This document shows positions 31,222 to 40,346 of a stretch of 64,000 nucleotides of DNA, piece by piece. A program made the position numbers and the translations under genes. This stretch comes from CAVQKZ01 sp963837325. GTDB lineage: Bacteria > Actinomycetota > Actinomycetes > Mycobacteriales > Jatrophihabitantaceae. The stretch covers positions 930,001 through 994,000 of the forward strand of contig CAWIMV010000002.1 in the NCBI GenBank assembly GCA_963837325.1. The letters run 5' to 3'. Each line of letters begins with the position of its first letter. Positions within the stretch are counted from its first letter, which is position 1. The notes beneath the pieces are model-generated. The model did no database searches. It had not been told where the DNA came from and saw only the letters and a program-made list of their open reading frames with translations.

Positions 31222-32918
31222 GACTCGGTTCGCGGGTCGCGGCGAACCACGCTGCCCGATTGCTCGTGCCAATCGCGGGCCGAGGCGCCGCCGCGGGTCA
31301 AGACCCGGAAACGCATCACGATGACGACGGCCACCGCGGTGACTACGGCCCCGGAGGTCCAGAACCCGAGCGCTCCGCCGTGCGTCGAGGGCAGCAGCAC
31401 GCCGACGCCGGCGCCGAGCACCCACGCGAGCTGCAGGAACGTCTCGGAGCGGGCGAAAGCGCTGGAGCGCAGTGTCTCGACCACGTCGCGCTGGATGAGG
31501 GCGTCGAGCGCGATCTTCGACATCGCGTTGGCGACGGCGCTGATGAACATGCCTGCGACGGCCAGCGTGATATTGAACAGCAACGCGACGAGCAGGCAGC
31601 TGATGCCGGCGATCGCGACCGAGGCCAGGATGACGATGTCGGGGCGGGTGAGCTTGAGCTGGGTGCCGATCGCCGTGCCGGCGAACGTGCCCACGCCGGC
31701 CGCCGCGACAACGGCCCCGAGTTGCAGCGCGGCCTGCAATCCGTGGACGGTGTGCTCGACGTAGAAGGCCAGGAAGATCGTGAGCAGGCCGGACAGGAAC
31801 CGCAGCACCGACTCCCCCTGCAGCGCGATCACCATGTGTTCGGGGAAGCCGCGACGGGCCCAACTCTGCAGCCGCACCAGCGGCGGTACCCGCGGTTGCC
31901 CCGCGGGCCGCGGCGGTTCCTGTGGATGGCGCGGTGCGTCGACCGCCGAATCAACCTGGGGCGGCAAGCGGAATGCGAAGAATCCGCACACCGCGAAAGC
32001 GACTGCGGTGAGGGTGAGGCCGAGGCTGTACGAGCCGCTGACCTTGATGACGGTGCCGATGAATCCGCCGGCGACCAGCGTGGAGCCCAGCCCGAAGATC
32101 GAGAGCCGGGCGTTGGCTTCGGTCAGGCTCATTCCCGGCGGCACCAGCCGGGGGGCCGCGGCGGCGCGAACGACGCCGTACGCCTTCGACAGCACCAGCG
32201 AGCCGAGCGCGCAGGGGTAGAGCACCAGCAACTCGCTGGGATGGCTGGCCATGATCAGGGCGAGCACGGCGCGGCCGATTGCGGTGCCGGCCATCGTCCA
32301 GCGGCGACCGTGCTGCAGTCGGTCGAGCATGGGGCCGATCACCGGCGCGACCACCGCGAACGGTGCCATCGTGATCAGCAGGTAGAGCAGGATGTTGCCG
32401 CGTTGCGCGTGTGGCGACGCGCCGAAGAACACCGTGCCGGCCAACGCGACCGTGATCATCGCGTCGGTGCCGTAGCTGAGCACCTGGTTCCAGATCAGCG
32501 CAGTCAGCCCGGACTCGTCCGCGCCGTCGGCCTTGCTGGCGCTGATGACCTTGCGGGTGACGACGCGGGCGGCCCGGTTGGTGCCGGTGAAAGCCGCCTT
32601 GGTGATGGCCACGGCCGGGCTGGCCGGCTCCTTGGTCGCCGGGTCGGGGCCGACGTGGTGATAGGTGGGATTGCCGAAGGCGTCGGTGGGCGGTGGCCCG
32701 TACTGCGGCGGTGGGTAGGGCTGCGGGGGATGCGGCGGTGGCGATTGCCCGTACGGCGGCGCCGGCGGGGGGTAGGGGTCGGAGTACTGCGGCGGGTAGG
32801 GCGCCGTGGCTGGCGGCGGCGTGACTGGCGGCGGCGCGACGCTGGGGCGCGGGCCGTGGGTGGTGTGCCCAGAACGCGAGAACCGCTTGCGCGGTCGTTC
32901 GTCGTGCTGTCGGGCCAC
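31218..32918 (-). CDS. MFS transporter with Pro-rich cytoplasmic N-terminus
   Basis: The 566-residue transporter has an MFS core of about twelve helices from residue about 130 to 550. The first 120 residues are a basic patch (RPRKRFSRSGH) then a Pro/Tyr-rich stretch rich in YPP, PPQY and PPP motifs, unusual for MFS proteins and likely unstructured. Cargo is unknown; position before mqnB-mqnD does not prove a link. The GTG at 32918 is the start because the frame further out runs into the divergent DUF3027 gene. It matches the position of Rv0876c (recalled). Confidence 0.85.
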   Translation of the reverse strand: MARQHDERPRKRFSRSGHTTHGPRPSVAPPPVTPPPATAPYPPQYSDPYPPPAPPYGQSPPPHPPQPYPPPQYGPPPTDAFGNPTYHHVGPDPATKEPASPAVAITKAAFTGTNRAARVVTRKVISASKADGADESGLTALIWNQVLSYGTDAMITVALAGTVFFGASPHAQRGNILLYLLITMAPFAVVAPVIGPMLDRLQHGRRWTMAGTAIGRAVLALIMASHPSELLVLYPCALGSLVLSKAYGVVRAAAAPRLVPPGMSLTEANARLSIFGLGSTLVAGGFIGTVIKVSGSYSLGLTLTAVAFAVCGFFAFRLPPQVDSAVDAPRHPQEPPRPAGQPRVPPLVRLQSWARRGFPEHMVIALQGESVLRFLSGLLTIFLAFYVEHTVHGLQAALQLGAVVAAAGVGTFAGTAIGTQLKLTRPDIVILASVAIAGISCLLVALLFNITLAVAGMFISAVANAMSKIALDALIQRDVVETLRSSAFARSETFLQLAWVLGAGVGVLLPSTHGGALGFWTSGAVVTAVAVVIVMRFRVLTRGGASARDWHEQSGSVVRRDPRTES

Positions 32919-33043
32919 GCTCCTATCCTGCCCCACCGCAGCGACAGAGAAAGCGTGGACGCGAGCGTGATTTGCCCGCGAAAGCGGGCGCAGCGCCGCG
33001 GCGGCTCCGTCGGGTGCCCGCATCGGTCACAATGGAGCACGTG

Positions 33044-33820
33044 ATGCCCACCGACCGGTCCACCGACGTTCTTGCCGGCCCAGCCAACGACGCGCCCGCC
33101 GAGGCTGATGCCGTGCTGGCTGCGGCCATCGAGCCCGCCCGCGCGGCCGCCATCGAGGTGGGCGGCGAAACGGTGGGCGAGCATCTTGCGGCCGTGGCCC
33201 AGGAGCCCCGGATCGTGACGCACGCGTTCGCGGCGACCCTGCCGGGCTACGCCGGCTGGTACTGGGCGGTGACGTTGGCCCGGGCGCCGCGGATGAAGTC
33301 CGCGACCGTCGACGAGGTCGTGTTGTTACCCGGCACGGATGCGTTGCTGGCACCGCCCTGGGTGCCGTGGCAGGAGCGGCTGCGTCCCGGAGACCTGAGC
33401 CCGGGCGACCTGCTGCCTCCCGTCAACGACGATCCGCGGCTCGTGCCCGCCTACGTCGACTCCGGTGATCCCGCCGTCGAGGACGTCGCGTTCGAGCTGG
33501 GTCTGGGTCGGGCTCGGGTGATGTCGCGCGAGGGTCGGCTCGACGCGGCCGAGCGCTGGTACGACGGTGCGGGCGGCCCCGAGTCGCCCATGGCCAAGCA
33601 GGCGCCGGCGCGCTGCGGCACCTGTGGCTTCCTGTTGCCACTGGCTGGGTCGCTGCGGGCGGGATTCGGAGTCTGCGGCAACGAGATGACGGCGACGGAC
33701 GGTCGGGTGGTCAGCGTGGAGTTCGGGTGCGGCGCGCACTCCGAGGCCGCGGTGGTGGTGCCGTCGCTGGCCGAGCGCACCGGCGACGTGTACGACGACG
33801 GCGACTTCGCCGTCGAGTGA
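33044..33820 (+). CDS. DUF3027 family protein
   Basis: This 258-residue protein has the actinobacterial DUF3027 pattern: YAGWYWAVTLARAP, then DEVVLLPG, PWVPWQERLRPGDLSPGDLLPP near the middle, and a CGTCGFLLP Cys pair near the C-terminus. The family has no known activity; the Cys cluster suggests a metal or redox role. ATG 33044 is preferred for its GGAG six bases upstream; GTG 33041 is possible. Its stop abuts the converging DUF2530 stop with no gap. Confidence 0.88.
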   Translation: MPTDRSTDVLAGPANDAPAEADAVLAAAIEPARAAAIEVGGETVGEHLAAVAQEPRIVTHAFAATLPGYAGWYWAVTLARAPRMKSATVDEVVLLPGTDALLAPPWVPWQERLRPGDLSPGDLLPPVNDDPRLVPAYVDSGDPAVEDVAFELGLGRARVMSREGRLDAAERWYDGAGGPESPMAKQAPARCGTCGFLLPLAGSLRAGFGVCGNEMTATDGRVVSVEFGCGAHSEAAVVVPSLAERTGDVYDDGDFAVE

Positions 33821-34057
33821 CTAGGTGGTGCGGCCCTGGCCGCGGTGCCTGCGCATGATCGCGTAGCCCAGCACGCCGAGGAGCGCGCCGGCCAGGCACG
33901 TCCACAGCCAGATCCGGTGGTCGTGGTGGCCCAGCCACCCGTAGAAGGGCAGCAGCACCACAAACGCGGCGGCGAACAGCGCGGTGCCGAAGACGATGAT
34001 GCGCCGGCTGTTGATCTGTACAGCCGGCGGCTGCACGAGTTCCCGCTTCACGGCCAC
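33821..34057 (-). CDS. DUF2530 small membrane protein
   Basis: The protein of about 78 residues has two transmembrane helices (IIVFGTALFAAAFVVLLPFY and WTCLAGALLGVLGYAIM) and a basic tail ending in RRHRGQGRTT. DUF2530 members are actinobacterial and uncharacterised. GTG codons at 34057 and 34051 are both possible starts. It converges on DUF3027 with zero gap and is divergent from the MarR gene; the MarR operator lies about 50 bases upstream. Confidence 0.8.
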   Translation of the reverse strand: MAVKRELVQPPAVQINSRRIIVFGTALFAAAFVVLLPFYGWLGHHDHRIWLWTCLAGALLGVLGYAIMRRHRGQGRTT

Positions 34058-34104
34058 GCCGCGCAGCCTACTGCCGGCCGGCAATCGGGTGGCGGTAAAA
34101 CCGT

Positions 34105-34123
34105 TCGTTAGGTAGACTAACGA
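34105..34123. promoter_or_regulatory. MarR-type operator overlapping the -10 region
   Basis: Perfect arms TCGTTAG and CTAACGA flank a 5-base spacer. The site overlaps TAGACT at 34113-34118, a plausible -10 box eight bases before the GTG at 34126, so the mRNA should be leaderless. Binding would block transcription, consistent with autorepression by the MarR protein. Confidence 0.7.
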
Positions 34124-34125
34124 TA

Positions 34126-34563
34126 GTGACGACGCCGACGAGGACCACGATTGCGGAGCTGGCCGCGCTCCTGCGTCCGTCGCTGCTGCGGGTCACCCGC
34201 GTCATCCGCAACCAACGCGTGGACATGTCGATCACGCTGACCCAGCTTTCCGCGATGGGCACGCTGCACAAGCGCGGTCCGATGAGCGCCGGCGAACTCG
34301 CCTCTTGCGAGCGCGTCCAGCCGCCGTCGATGACCAAGGTGCTGGCCATGCTCGAAGAGCGCGGCCTGGTACGTCGCGACCCGCACCCGGGCGACCGGCG
34401 CCAAGCGATCATCGCCATTACCGACGCGGGCGTCGCCCTGCTGGAGTCCGAGCGCCGCTCCCGCGACGCCTGGCTGTCCCAGCGGCTGGTCCAGCTGTCC
34501 TCCGACGAACGAGCCCTGCTCCGCAGCGTCGTCCCCGTGCTCGACAAGCTGGCCGCACTGTGA
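34126..34563 (+). CDS. MarR family transcriptional regulator
   Basis: The 145-residue winged-helix regulator has the MarR layout: a dimerising N-terminus (LRPSLLRVTRVIRNQRVD), the recognition helix region (GELASCERVQPPSMTKVLAMLEERGLV) and the wing RRDPHPGDRRQAIIAIT. It probably senses a small toxic molecule and controls the exporter gene it overlaps. The GTG has no leader, and the -10-like TAGACT lies inside the palindromic operator. Its stop shares GTGA with the start of the MFS gene. Confidence 0.92.
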   Translation: MTTPTRTTIAELAALLRPSLLRVTRVIRNQRVDMSITLTQLSAMGTLHKRGPMSAGELASCERVQPPSMTKVLAMLEERGLVRRDPHPGDRRQAIIAITDAGVALLESERRSRDAWLSQRLVQLSSDERALLRSVVPVLDKLAAL

Positions 34564-35870
34564 CGGCGGCCGCGACCACCACATCGCCGGCCGCCCACCC
34601 CGAACCAGGCAAGATGCCTGGCTCCAGCGGCATGTTCCGGTCGCTGCGGGTGCGCAACTACCGGCTGTACGCCTCGGGTCAACTCGTCTCACTGACCGGT
34701 ACGTGGATGCAGCGCGTCGCCCAGGACTGGCTCGTGCTCACCCTGACGAACTCCGGCACGGCGCTCGGGATCGTCACCGCGCTGCAGTTCGGCCCGTCTC
34801 TGGTGCTCGGCCTGTGGGGCGGGGTGCTGGCCGACCGCTACGACAAGCGCAAGCTGCTGCTGGCCACCCAGAGCGGGCTTGCGGTCGTGGCGCTGCTGCT
34901 CGGACTGCTCGACGTCGGTGGCGTGGTGCAGTACTGGCACGTGCTCGTCCTGGCCGGCGCGCTGGGCGTGATCTCAGCCCTCGATACCCCGGTGCGGCAG
35001 TCGTTCGTGGTGGAAATGGTGGGCCGGAACGAACTGGCCAACGCCGTCGCGATCAACTCGACGATCTTCAATGCCGGGCGCATCCTCGGCCCGGCTCTCG
35101 CCGGCGTGCTGATCAGCGGCGTCGGCACCGGCCCGGTGTTCCTGCTCAATGCGGCTTCAAGCGTCGGTGTGCTCGGTGCCCTAGCCCTGATGCGCACGGC
35201 CGAGTTGTTCCCCGCGCCGGCGCTGGGCCGGGCCCGCGGGCAACTGCGGGAGGGCTTCCGCTACGTCCGCGGTCGCGCCGACCTGGTGCTGACGATGTTG
35301 CTGGTGTTCGTGGTCGGTACGTTCGGCCTCAACTTCCAGATCACCACCGCGCTGCTGGCCAAGCAGGTGTTCCACCGCACTGCGTCGGGCTACGGCCTGT
35401 TGTCGACGGCACTGGCGGTCGGCGCGTGCGTCGGCGCGGTGCTCGCGACCCGACGCGTCCAGCGCCCGACCCAGTTGTTCCTGGTCGGCACCGCGCTCGT
35501 GTTCTCCGTCCTCGAGATCGCGGTCGGGACGATGCCGAACTTCGACGCCACCGCCGTGCTGCTCGTCCCGACGGGCTTGCTGATGCTGACGTTCACCACG
35601 GCCGCGAACGCTTCCGTGCAACTGGGCGTGGAGCCGACCATGCGCGGGCGGGTCATGGCCCTCTACCTCGTCTGCTTCATGGGCGGCACGCCGTTCGGTG
35701 CGCCGATCATCGGCTGGGTGGCCGGTGCGTTCGGCCCACGGTGGGGGCTGATCGGCGGCGGGTTGATCTGCCTGTTCGCCGCACTGGGCCTGGCCGCGTT
35801 CGTCGCCCGGCGCCGCGGGCTGACCGCCGGCGATCTGTCCGAGCGCGTCGTGTCCGCCGCCCACGGTTGA
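34560..35870 (+). CDS. MFS exporter, MarR-controlled
   Basis: The 436-residue transporter has about twelve membrane segments and motif A-like GGVLADRYDKRKLLL after TM2. It fits the MFS_3/EntS-like group of drug or siderophore exporters. GTG 34560 overlaps the MarR stop by four bases, so the pair forms one regulon unit. The first 35 residues are polar and hydrophilic, ending near GSSGMFRSLRV. Substrate unknown. Confidence 0.9.
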   Translation: MTAAATTTSPAAHPEPGKMPGSSGMFRSLRVRNYRLYASGQLVSLTGTWMQRVAQDWLVLTLTNSGTALGIVTALQFGPSLVLGLWGGVLADRYDKRKLLLATQSGLAVVALLLGLLDVGGVVQYWHVLVLAGALGVISALDTPVRQSFVVEMVGRNELANAVAINSTIFNAGRILGPALAGVLISGVGTGPVFLLNAASSVGVLGALALMRTAELFPAPALGRARGQLREGFRYVRGRADLVLTMLLVFVVGTFGLNFQITTALLAKQVFHRTASGYGLLSTALAVGACVGAVLATRRVQRPTQLFLVGTALVFSVLEIAVGTMPNFDATAVLLVPTGLLMLTFTTAANASVQLGVEPTMRGRVMALYLVCFMGGTPFGAPIIGWVAGAFGPRWGLIGGGLICLFAALGLAAFVARRRGLTAGDLSERVVSAAHG

Positions 35871-35888
35871 GCCGATCCACCGTGGCCG

Positions 35889-37022
35889 CTACCTCGCGGC
35901 GTCGAACCAGGTTGAAAGATCGTCGACGTCGTCCGCGATCGACATAGACCGGGCGATGCGGATCAGTTCGTCCTGTGCGTACGCCCCGGCGATAAACACG
36001 ACGGCGCGACCGAAGTCAACGGCGAGCGTGGAAACCTGGCGAGCCGTCGGCGCCGCGGGCTCGCCGGTGGTTGCGCCCGCGCGGCCCGCTGACCGGAATT
36101 GGGCCGGGTGGCCGTCGATGGTCAGGGAGCCGTCCACTCGCCCACTGGCGTCGCGCTTCGGGACTGCCGTGATCGCCAGCCCGGGCGGGTCCGGCGCCGA
36201 CCCGGTCTGACCAACGCCGAGGAACCACAGGTAACTGTTCCAGTGGTCGGCGCGGGCTGGCGGCACAGTTGCGCGACCGCCCCCATGCCGCAGGCCGGCC
36301 GGCAGATAGCCGACCTCGTACGGCAGCAGCAGAGGTTTCGTGGTCGAGGTATCAACGGCTCGAGCGACCCGCATCTCCTCGGTGAGCGGGTCGAGGTGGC
36401 GCGCCTGCAGGGGCGGGCTTGTGGCCGCGTCCCAACCTTGCACGACGATCCACCGGTCCGGCGCCGCTTCCCACGCCAGGGTTGCCGGTCGTGTGGGGTT
36501 GGCTACGTGATCGACCTGGTCGGCCGAGGAAGTCGACGCGCCGAAGTAGCCCTGATGGCCCTGCACGGTGACCGGCTGACCGCGGCGCACCGCGGTGGGG
36601 TCGAAGCCGCCGGGCGGGTAGGCAACCACTTCGCCGGCGAGGACACCCCGCCCATCCGGAAGCATCACGTCGGTTGTCTCGCGGTCCGAGGACAGGTACG
36701 TCGCGCTGGTGTCGTAGCCCGGCACTGTGCCGACGCTGACGGTGTATTGGAGGTCGCGCCCGGGCATCGGGGGCAGGGCGTGGCCGTCCGCCCCGGCGTC
36801 GTCGGTCTGATGGCGCGTCCCCGAGAGCGCGGCGGCCAGCGAGACGACGGTAATGACGGCTGCGGCGGCGGCGACCGGAGCGACCCATCCGCGCCACGGC
36901 CGAGTAGGGGTAGCACGGGGCGTCGACTGGTTGACGGTGATGCGAGCCAGCAGGTCGGCCGGCTCGCTGATATCGCTTGCCTCATCGGCGAAGACGGCGC
37001 GCAGATCTGAATCGGTGATCAT
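35889..37022 (-). CDS. Putative anti-sigma-like membrane protein
   Basis: This 377-residue protein has a short cytoplasmic N-terminus (residues 1-45), one transmembrane helix (WVAPVAAAAAVITVVSLAAAL, about 46-66) and a large extracytoplasmic part with no recognised domain. Layout and position fit a membrane-bound anti-sigma or sensor partner: its ATG overlaps the sigma factor stop by four bases. A zinc anti-sigma motif HxxxCxxC is absent. I infer a role in controlling the neighbouring sigma factor from the coupling alone. Confidence 0.7.
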   Translation of the reverse strand: MITDSDLRAVFADEASDISEPADLLARITVNQSTPRATPTRPWRGWVAPVAAAAAVITVVSLAAALSGTRHQTDDAGADGHALPPMPGRDLQYTVSVGTVPGYDTSATYLSSDRETTDVMLPDGRGVLAGEVVAYPPGGFDPTAVRRGQPVTVQGHQGYFGASTSSADQVDHVANPTRPATLAWEAAPDRWIVVQGWDAATSPPLQARHLDPLTEEMRVARAVDTSTTKPLLLPYEVGYLPAGLRHGGGRATVPPARADHWNSYLWFLGVGQTGSAPDPPGLAITAVPKRDASGRVDGSLTIDGHPAQFRSAGRAGATTGEPAAPTARQVSTLAVDFGRAVVFIAGAYAQDELIRIARSMSIADDVDDLSTWFDAAR

Positions 37023-37516
37023 GCCAATGTCTCCAGTGGTTTGAGGGGAAGTTCAGTCATCTCGATGCGAAGCTGGGCCAGGCCACGCGAGGCATGCGAT
37101 CGCACCGTTCCGGCACTGCATCCGAGTTCGTCGGCGATCTCGGCGTCGGTCAGCCCGGCGTAATAGCGCAGGGCGAGAACGGCTCGCTGCCGCCGGGGCA
37201 GCCGATTGAGTTCCGCACGCAGCCACTCGCGATCGGCATGCTGTTCCGCATGATCTGGCCGGACGGGCGGCTCCGGCAAGATCGACGTGGGTCTGATCCG
37301 GAACCACTTGCGGCCCCAGTTGATGTACTCGTTGACCGCCATTCGACGCGCGTACGCGCCCAGATTGTCGATGGTGTCGAGCCGATCGCCGCGCGCGTGC
37401 AATCGGATCAGCACCTCTTGAACGAGGTCCTCGGCCAGGCCGCGGTCGCCGGTGAGTGCCCGGGTGAACTGCATGAGCGGACGCAGCCCGGTGCGGGTGA
37501 ACTCCTCGAACTCCAC
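37019..37516 (-). CDS. SigE-family ECF RNA polymerase sigma factor
   Basis: The 165-residue sigma factor has region 2 (MQFTRALTGDRGLAEDLVQEVLIRLHAR, residues about 15-42) and region 4 (LRYYAGLTDAEIADELGCSAGTVRSHASRGLAQL, about 120-155). It belongs to the SigE-type ECF group of actinobacteria. It would direct RNA polymerase to stress or envelope promoters. It is followed with a four-base overlap by a membrane protein that may be its anti-sigma factor. It is divergent from the SpoU methyltransferase gene. Confidence 0.92.
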   Translation of the reverse strand: MEFEEFTRTGLRPLMQFTRALTGDRGLAEDLVQEVLIRLHARGDRLDTIDNLGAYARRMAVNEYINWGRKWFRIRPTSILPEPPVRPDHAEQHADREWLRAELNRLPRRQRAVLALRYYAGLTDAEIADELGCSAGTVRSHASRGLAQLRIEMTELPLKPLETLA

Positions 37517-37614
37517 GTGGGCTCCTCTGTGGGATGCAGCCTGTCATGATCTAGACGGACCTGGGTCCCGATATGTTGAGTCGTCGGGTCAATCTCTTGG
37601 GCGAAAGCGTGCAG

Positions 37615-38400
37615 ATGCAGGTCATCGAGGTCGCCGACCCGGCCGATCCGCGGCTAGCCGACTTCCGTGACCTGACCGACGCCGACGTTCGCCCGGACCG
37701 GCGCGGTGTCGTGATCGCCGAGGGCGCCAACGTGGTCGAGCGACTGGCGGGCTCGCCCTATGCCGTGCGGGCCGTGATCGGCGTTCCGGCCCGGATCGAG
37801 GCATTGCGACCGGTGCTCGACGCCGTCGACGTCCCGGCCTACTCGGTCGACAAGTGGTTGCTGTCCGAGGTCGTCGGGTTCCGGGTCACTCGCGGCGTGC
37901 TGGCGTCGGCGACCCGGCCGGCGCCGGCCGACGCGGCCGCGCTGCTCGCGCATGCGCACCGAGTGGCGGTGCTCGAATCGCTCAACGACTTCGAGAACCT
38001 CGGCGCGGTGTTCCGCAACGCCGCCGCGTTCGGGCTGGACGCGGTGCTGCTCGACCCGCGCTGCGCCGACCCGCTCTATCGGCGCAGTGTGCGGGTGTCG
38101 ATGGGGCACGTGCTCCGCGTGCCGTTCGCGGTGCTCGGCGGGCCGTGGCCTTCGTCGCTCGCTGCGCTGCGCGAGCACGGCTTCGACGTGCTGGCGCTGA
38201 CTCCGGCCCCTGACGCCGAGCCGCTGCGCGAGGTGGCGCCGCCGGCGCGCTGGGCCGTGCTGCTCGGGGCGGAAGGGCCCGGGCTGACCGCTGCTGCCCT
38301 GGCTCGGGCCGACCGGCTGGTCCGCATCCCCATGGCTGACGGCGTCGACTCGCTCAACGTTGCCACTGCGGCCGCCGTGGCTTTCGCCCACCTCACCTGA
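37615..38400 (+). CDS. TrmH/SpoU family RNA 2'-O-methyltransferase
   Basis: The 261-residue SPOUT methyltransferase has the TrmH knot motifs: ESLNDFENLGAVFRNAAAFG (motif 1), WAVLLGAEGPGLTAAAL (motif 2) and IPMADGVDSLNVATAAAVA (motif 3). It uses S-adenosylmethionine to methylate a ribose in rRNA or tRNA; the target cannot be told. MQVIEVADPADPRLADF at ATG 37615 is the conserved start; GTG 37609 and ATG 37573 are alternatives. It converges on the ABC exporter gene. Confidence 0.9.
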   Translation: MQVIEVADPADPRLADFRDLTDADVRPDRRGVVIAEGANVVERLAGSPYAVRAVIGVPARIEALRPVLDAVDVPAYSVDKWLLSEVVGFRVTRGVLASATRPAPADAAALLAHAHRVAVLESLNDFENLGAVFRNAAAFGLDAVLLDPRCADPLYRRSVRVSMGHVLRVPFAVLGGPWPSSLAALREHGFDVLALTPAPDAEPLREVAPPARWAVLLGAEGPGLTAAALARADRLVRIPMADGVDSLNVATAAAVAFAHLT

Positions 38401-38474
38401 CCGGCTTGGCCCCGTAGCCGGTGGCTTCGCAGCGTGACGCCCTGCTCCGGGCCAAGCTGACCGGGGCAGGGGGC

Positions 38475-40346
38475 TCAGACCAGCGAGTCGCGCCAGGACT
38501 CGTGCAGGGCCGCGAACTCCCCGTGGCCGGACGCGATCAGGGCCTCGGGCGTGCCGTCCTCGATGACCCGCCCGTCGGCGAGCACGAGCACCCGGTCGGC
38601 GATCTCCACGGTCGACAGTCGGTGCGCGATGATCAGCGCCGTGCGCTCGGCCAGCACGGTGTACAGCGCGCGCTGCACCGCCCGCTCGGTCGGCACGTCC
38701 AGCGACGACGTCGCCTCGTCGAGGATGAGCACGGCCGGGTCGGCCAGGAACGCCCGCGCGAAAGCCACGAGCTGGCGCTGCCCCGCCGAGAGCCGCCCAC
38801 CTCGCTTCCGCACGTCGGTGTCGTAGCCCTCCGGCAGCAGCGTGATGAACTCGTGCGCACCAACCGCGCGGGCGGCCTCGACGATCTCGTCACGCGCCGC
38901 GCCGGGCCGGCCGAAGCCGATGTTGTCGGCAACGGAGCCGGAGAACAGGAAGCCGTCCTGCGTGATCATCACGGTGGCCCGCCGCAGTTCGGCCTCGGCG
39001 ATGTCGCGCAGGTCGACGCCGTCGAGCCGCACCGCGCCCGAGGTGGGGTCGTAGAACCGCGAGATCAGCTTGGCGATCGTCGTCTTGCCGGCACCGGTGG
39101 CACCGACCAGCGCCACGGTCTGCCCGGCCGGGATCTCGATCGACAGCTCGGGCAGCACCGGGCGGTCGGCGGCGTAGCCGAACTCCACGGCGTCGAGACT
39201 GAGCGCACCGCGCACCGGCTGCGGCAGCGGCGTGGGCACGACCGGCTCGGCCACGGACGGTGGCTCGGCCAGCACTGCCGCGATCTTCTCCAGCGCCGCA
39301 CTCGCCGACTGCAGCGAGTTGTAGAAGATGGCGACGTCCTCCATCGGCTCGTAGAACTGCCGCAGGTAGAGCAGGAACGCGGTCAGCACACCCAGCGCGA
39401 GCCCTCCGTCGGCGACGCGGTAGCCGCCGACCAGCAGCACGGCCACCGTGGCGGTGTTGCCGATCAACGCCGTGCCCGGGATGAACACGGCGTGCAGCTT
39501 GAACGCCTGCCGGTTCGCTTCGCGGTAGTCGTCGTTGAGCACGGCGAAGATGCCGTCGTTGCGCTTCTCGCGGCGGAAGGCCTGCACCGCGCGGATGCCG
39601 TTGAACGTCTCGACGATGTTCACGATCAGCGTGGCCACGCTCTCACGTGTGCGGCGGAACGCCACGGAAGCGCGTGTGGAGAACCACCGATACAGGAACC
39701 ACAGTGGGATCAGCGAGGCCAGCGCGATCAGGGCCAGTGGGAGGTCGAGGATCAGCAGCAGCACGGTGATGGCGGCGATGTTGAACATGGCCGTCAGCAG
39801 GCCGTCGAGGCCGGAGTCGAGCAGTTCGGTCAGGGTGTCAACGTCGGACGTCAGCCGCGAGATCACCCGCCCCGACGTGAACCGCTCGTGGAACGACACC
39901 GACAGCGCCTGGATGTGGTCGTAGCCGCGACGGCGCAGGTCGAACAGGACGTCCTGCCCGATCTTGCCGCTGCGCAGCACGAAGACCGAGCGCAACCAGC
40001 CGGAGACGAGCGCGGACACCACCAGGGCGACCGTGACCGTGATCAGGGAGGTGTAGTCGCCGTCGATGGCCGCAGGCAGCGATGTGTCGATGGCGATGCC
40101 GATGAGCCAGGGCGCGGCCATCGTCGCGGCGACCTGCACGAGCACGGCCAGCAGCACCCACGCGATCGCCCGCTTGTGCGGACGGATCAAGTCGGCCAAC
40201 AGCCGCCGGGCGTCCTGGCGCAGCCGCAACCGACCGGCGACGACGAACTCGTCGTGCTCGCGGGCCGCCGCAGCCGCCTCGGCCGTCAACTTGCCCCGCC
40301 AGCTCGTCGGGTCACTCGGGCGCTCGACCTCTTCCGGATCGCTCAC
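38475..40346 (-). CDS. ABC exporter half-transporter with consensus-type catalytic Glu
   Basis: The 623-residue protein joins six transmembrane helices (about 60-340) to an ATP-binding domain. Walker A is GATGAGKTT (near 418), the signature is LSAGQ (near 520), Walker B is VLILDEATSS (near 541) with a proper catalytic Glu, and the H-loop is IIAHRLS. The signature Gly is replaced by Ala. It overlaps the preceding ABC gene by four bases, so the two form a heterodimeric exporter of the TM287/288 kind for lipids or drugs. Cargo unknown. Confidence 0.9.
   Translation of the reverse strand: MSDPEEVERPSDPTSWRGKLTAEAAAAAREHDEFVVAGRLRLRQDARRLLADLIRPHKRAIAWVLLAVLVQVAATMAAPWLIGIAIDTSLPAAIDGDYTSLITVTVALVVSALVSGWLRSVFVLRSGKIGQDVLFDLRRRGYDHIQALSVSFHERFTSGRVISRLTSDVDTLTELLDSGLDGLLTAMFNIAAITVLLLILDLPLALIALASLIPLWFLYRWFSTRASVAFRRTRESVATLIVNIVETFNGIRAVQAFRREKRNDGIFAVLNDDYREANRQAFKLHAVFIPGTALIGNTATVAVLLVGGYRVADGGLALGVLTAFLLYLRQFYEPMEDVAIFYNSLQSASAALEKIAAVLAEPPSVAEPVVPTPLPQPVRGALSLDAVEFGYAADRPVLPELSIEIPAGQTVALVGATGAGKTTIAKLISRFYDPTSGAVRLDGVDLRDIAEAELRRATVMITQDGFLFSGSVADNIGFGRPGAARDEIVEAARAVGAHEFITLLPEGYDTDVRKRGGRLSAGQRQLVAFARAFLADPAVLILDEATSSLDVPTERAVQRALYTVLAERTALIIAHRLSTVEIADRVLVLADGRVIEDGTPEALIASGHGEFAALHESWRDSLV

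Noticed and set aside
38404..38457. Nine-base inverted repeat GCTTGGCCC/GGGCCAAGC as a terminator between the SpoU and ABC genes
   Set aside because: The loop is 36 bases and there is no T-run, so the match is weak in GC-rich DNA.
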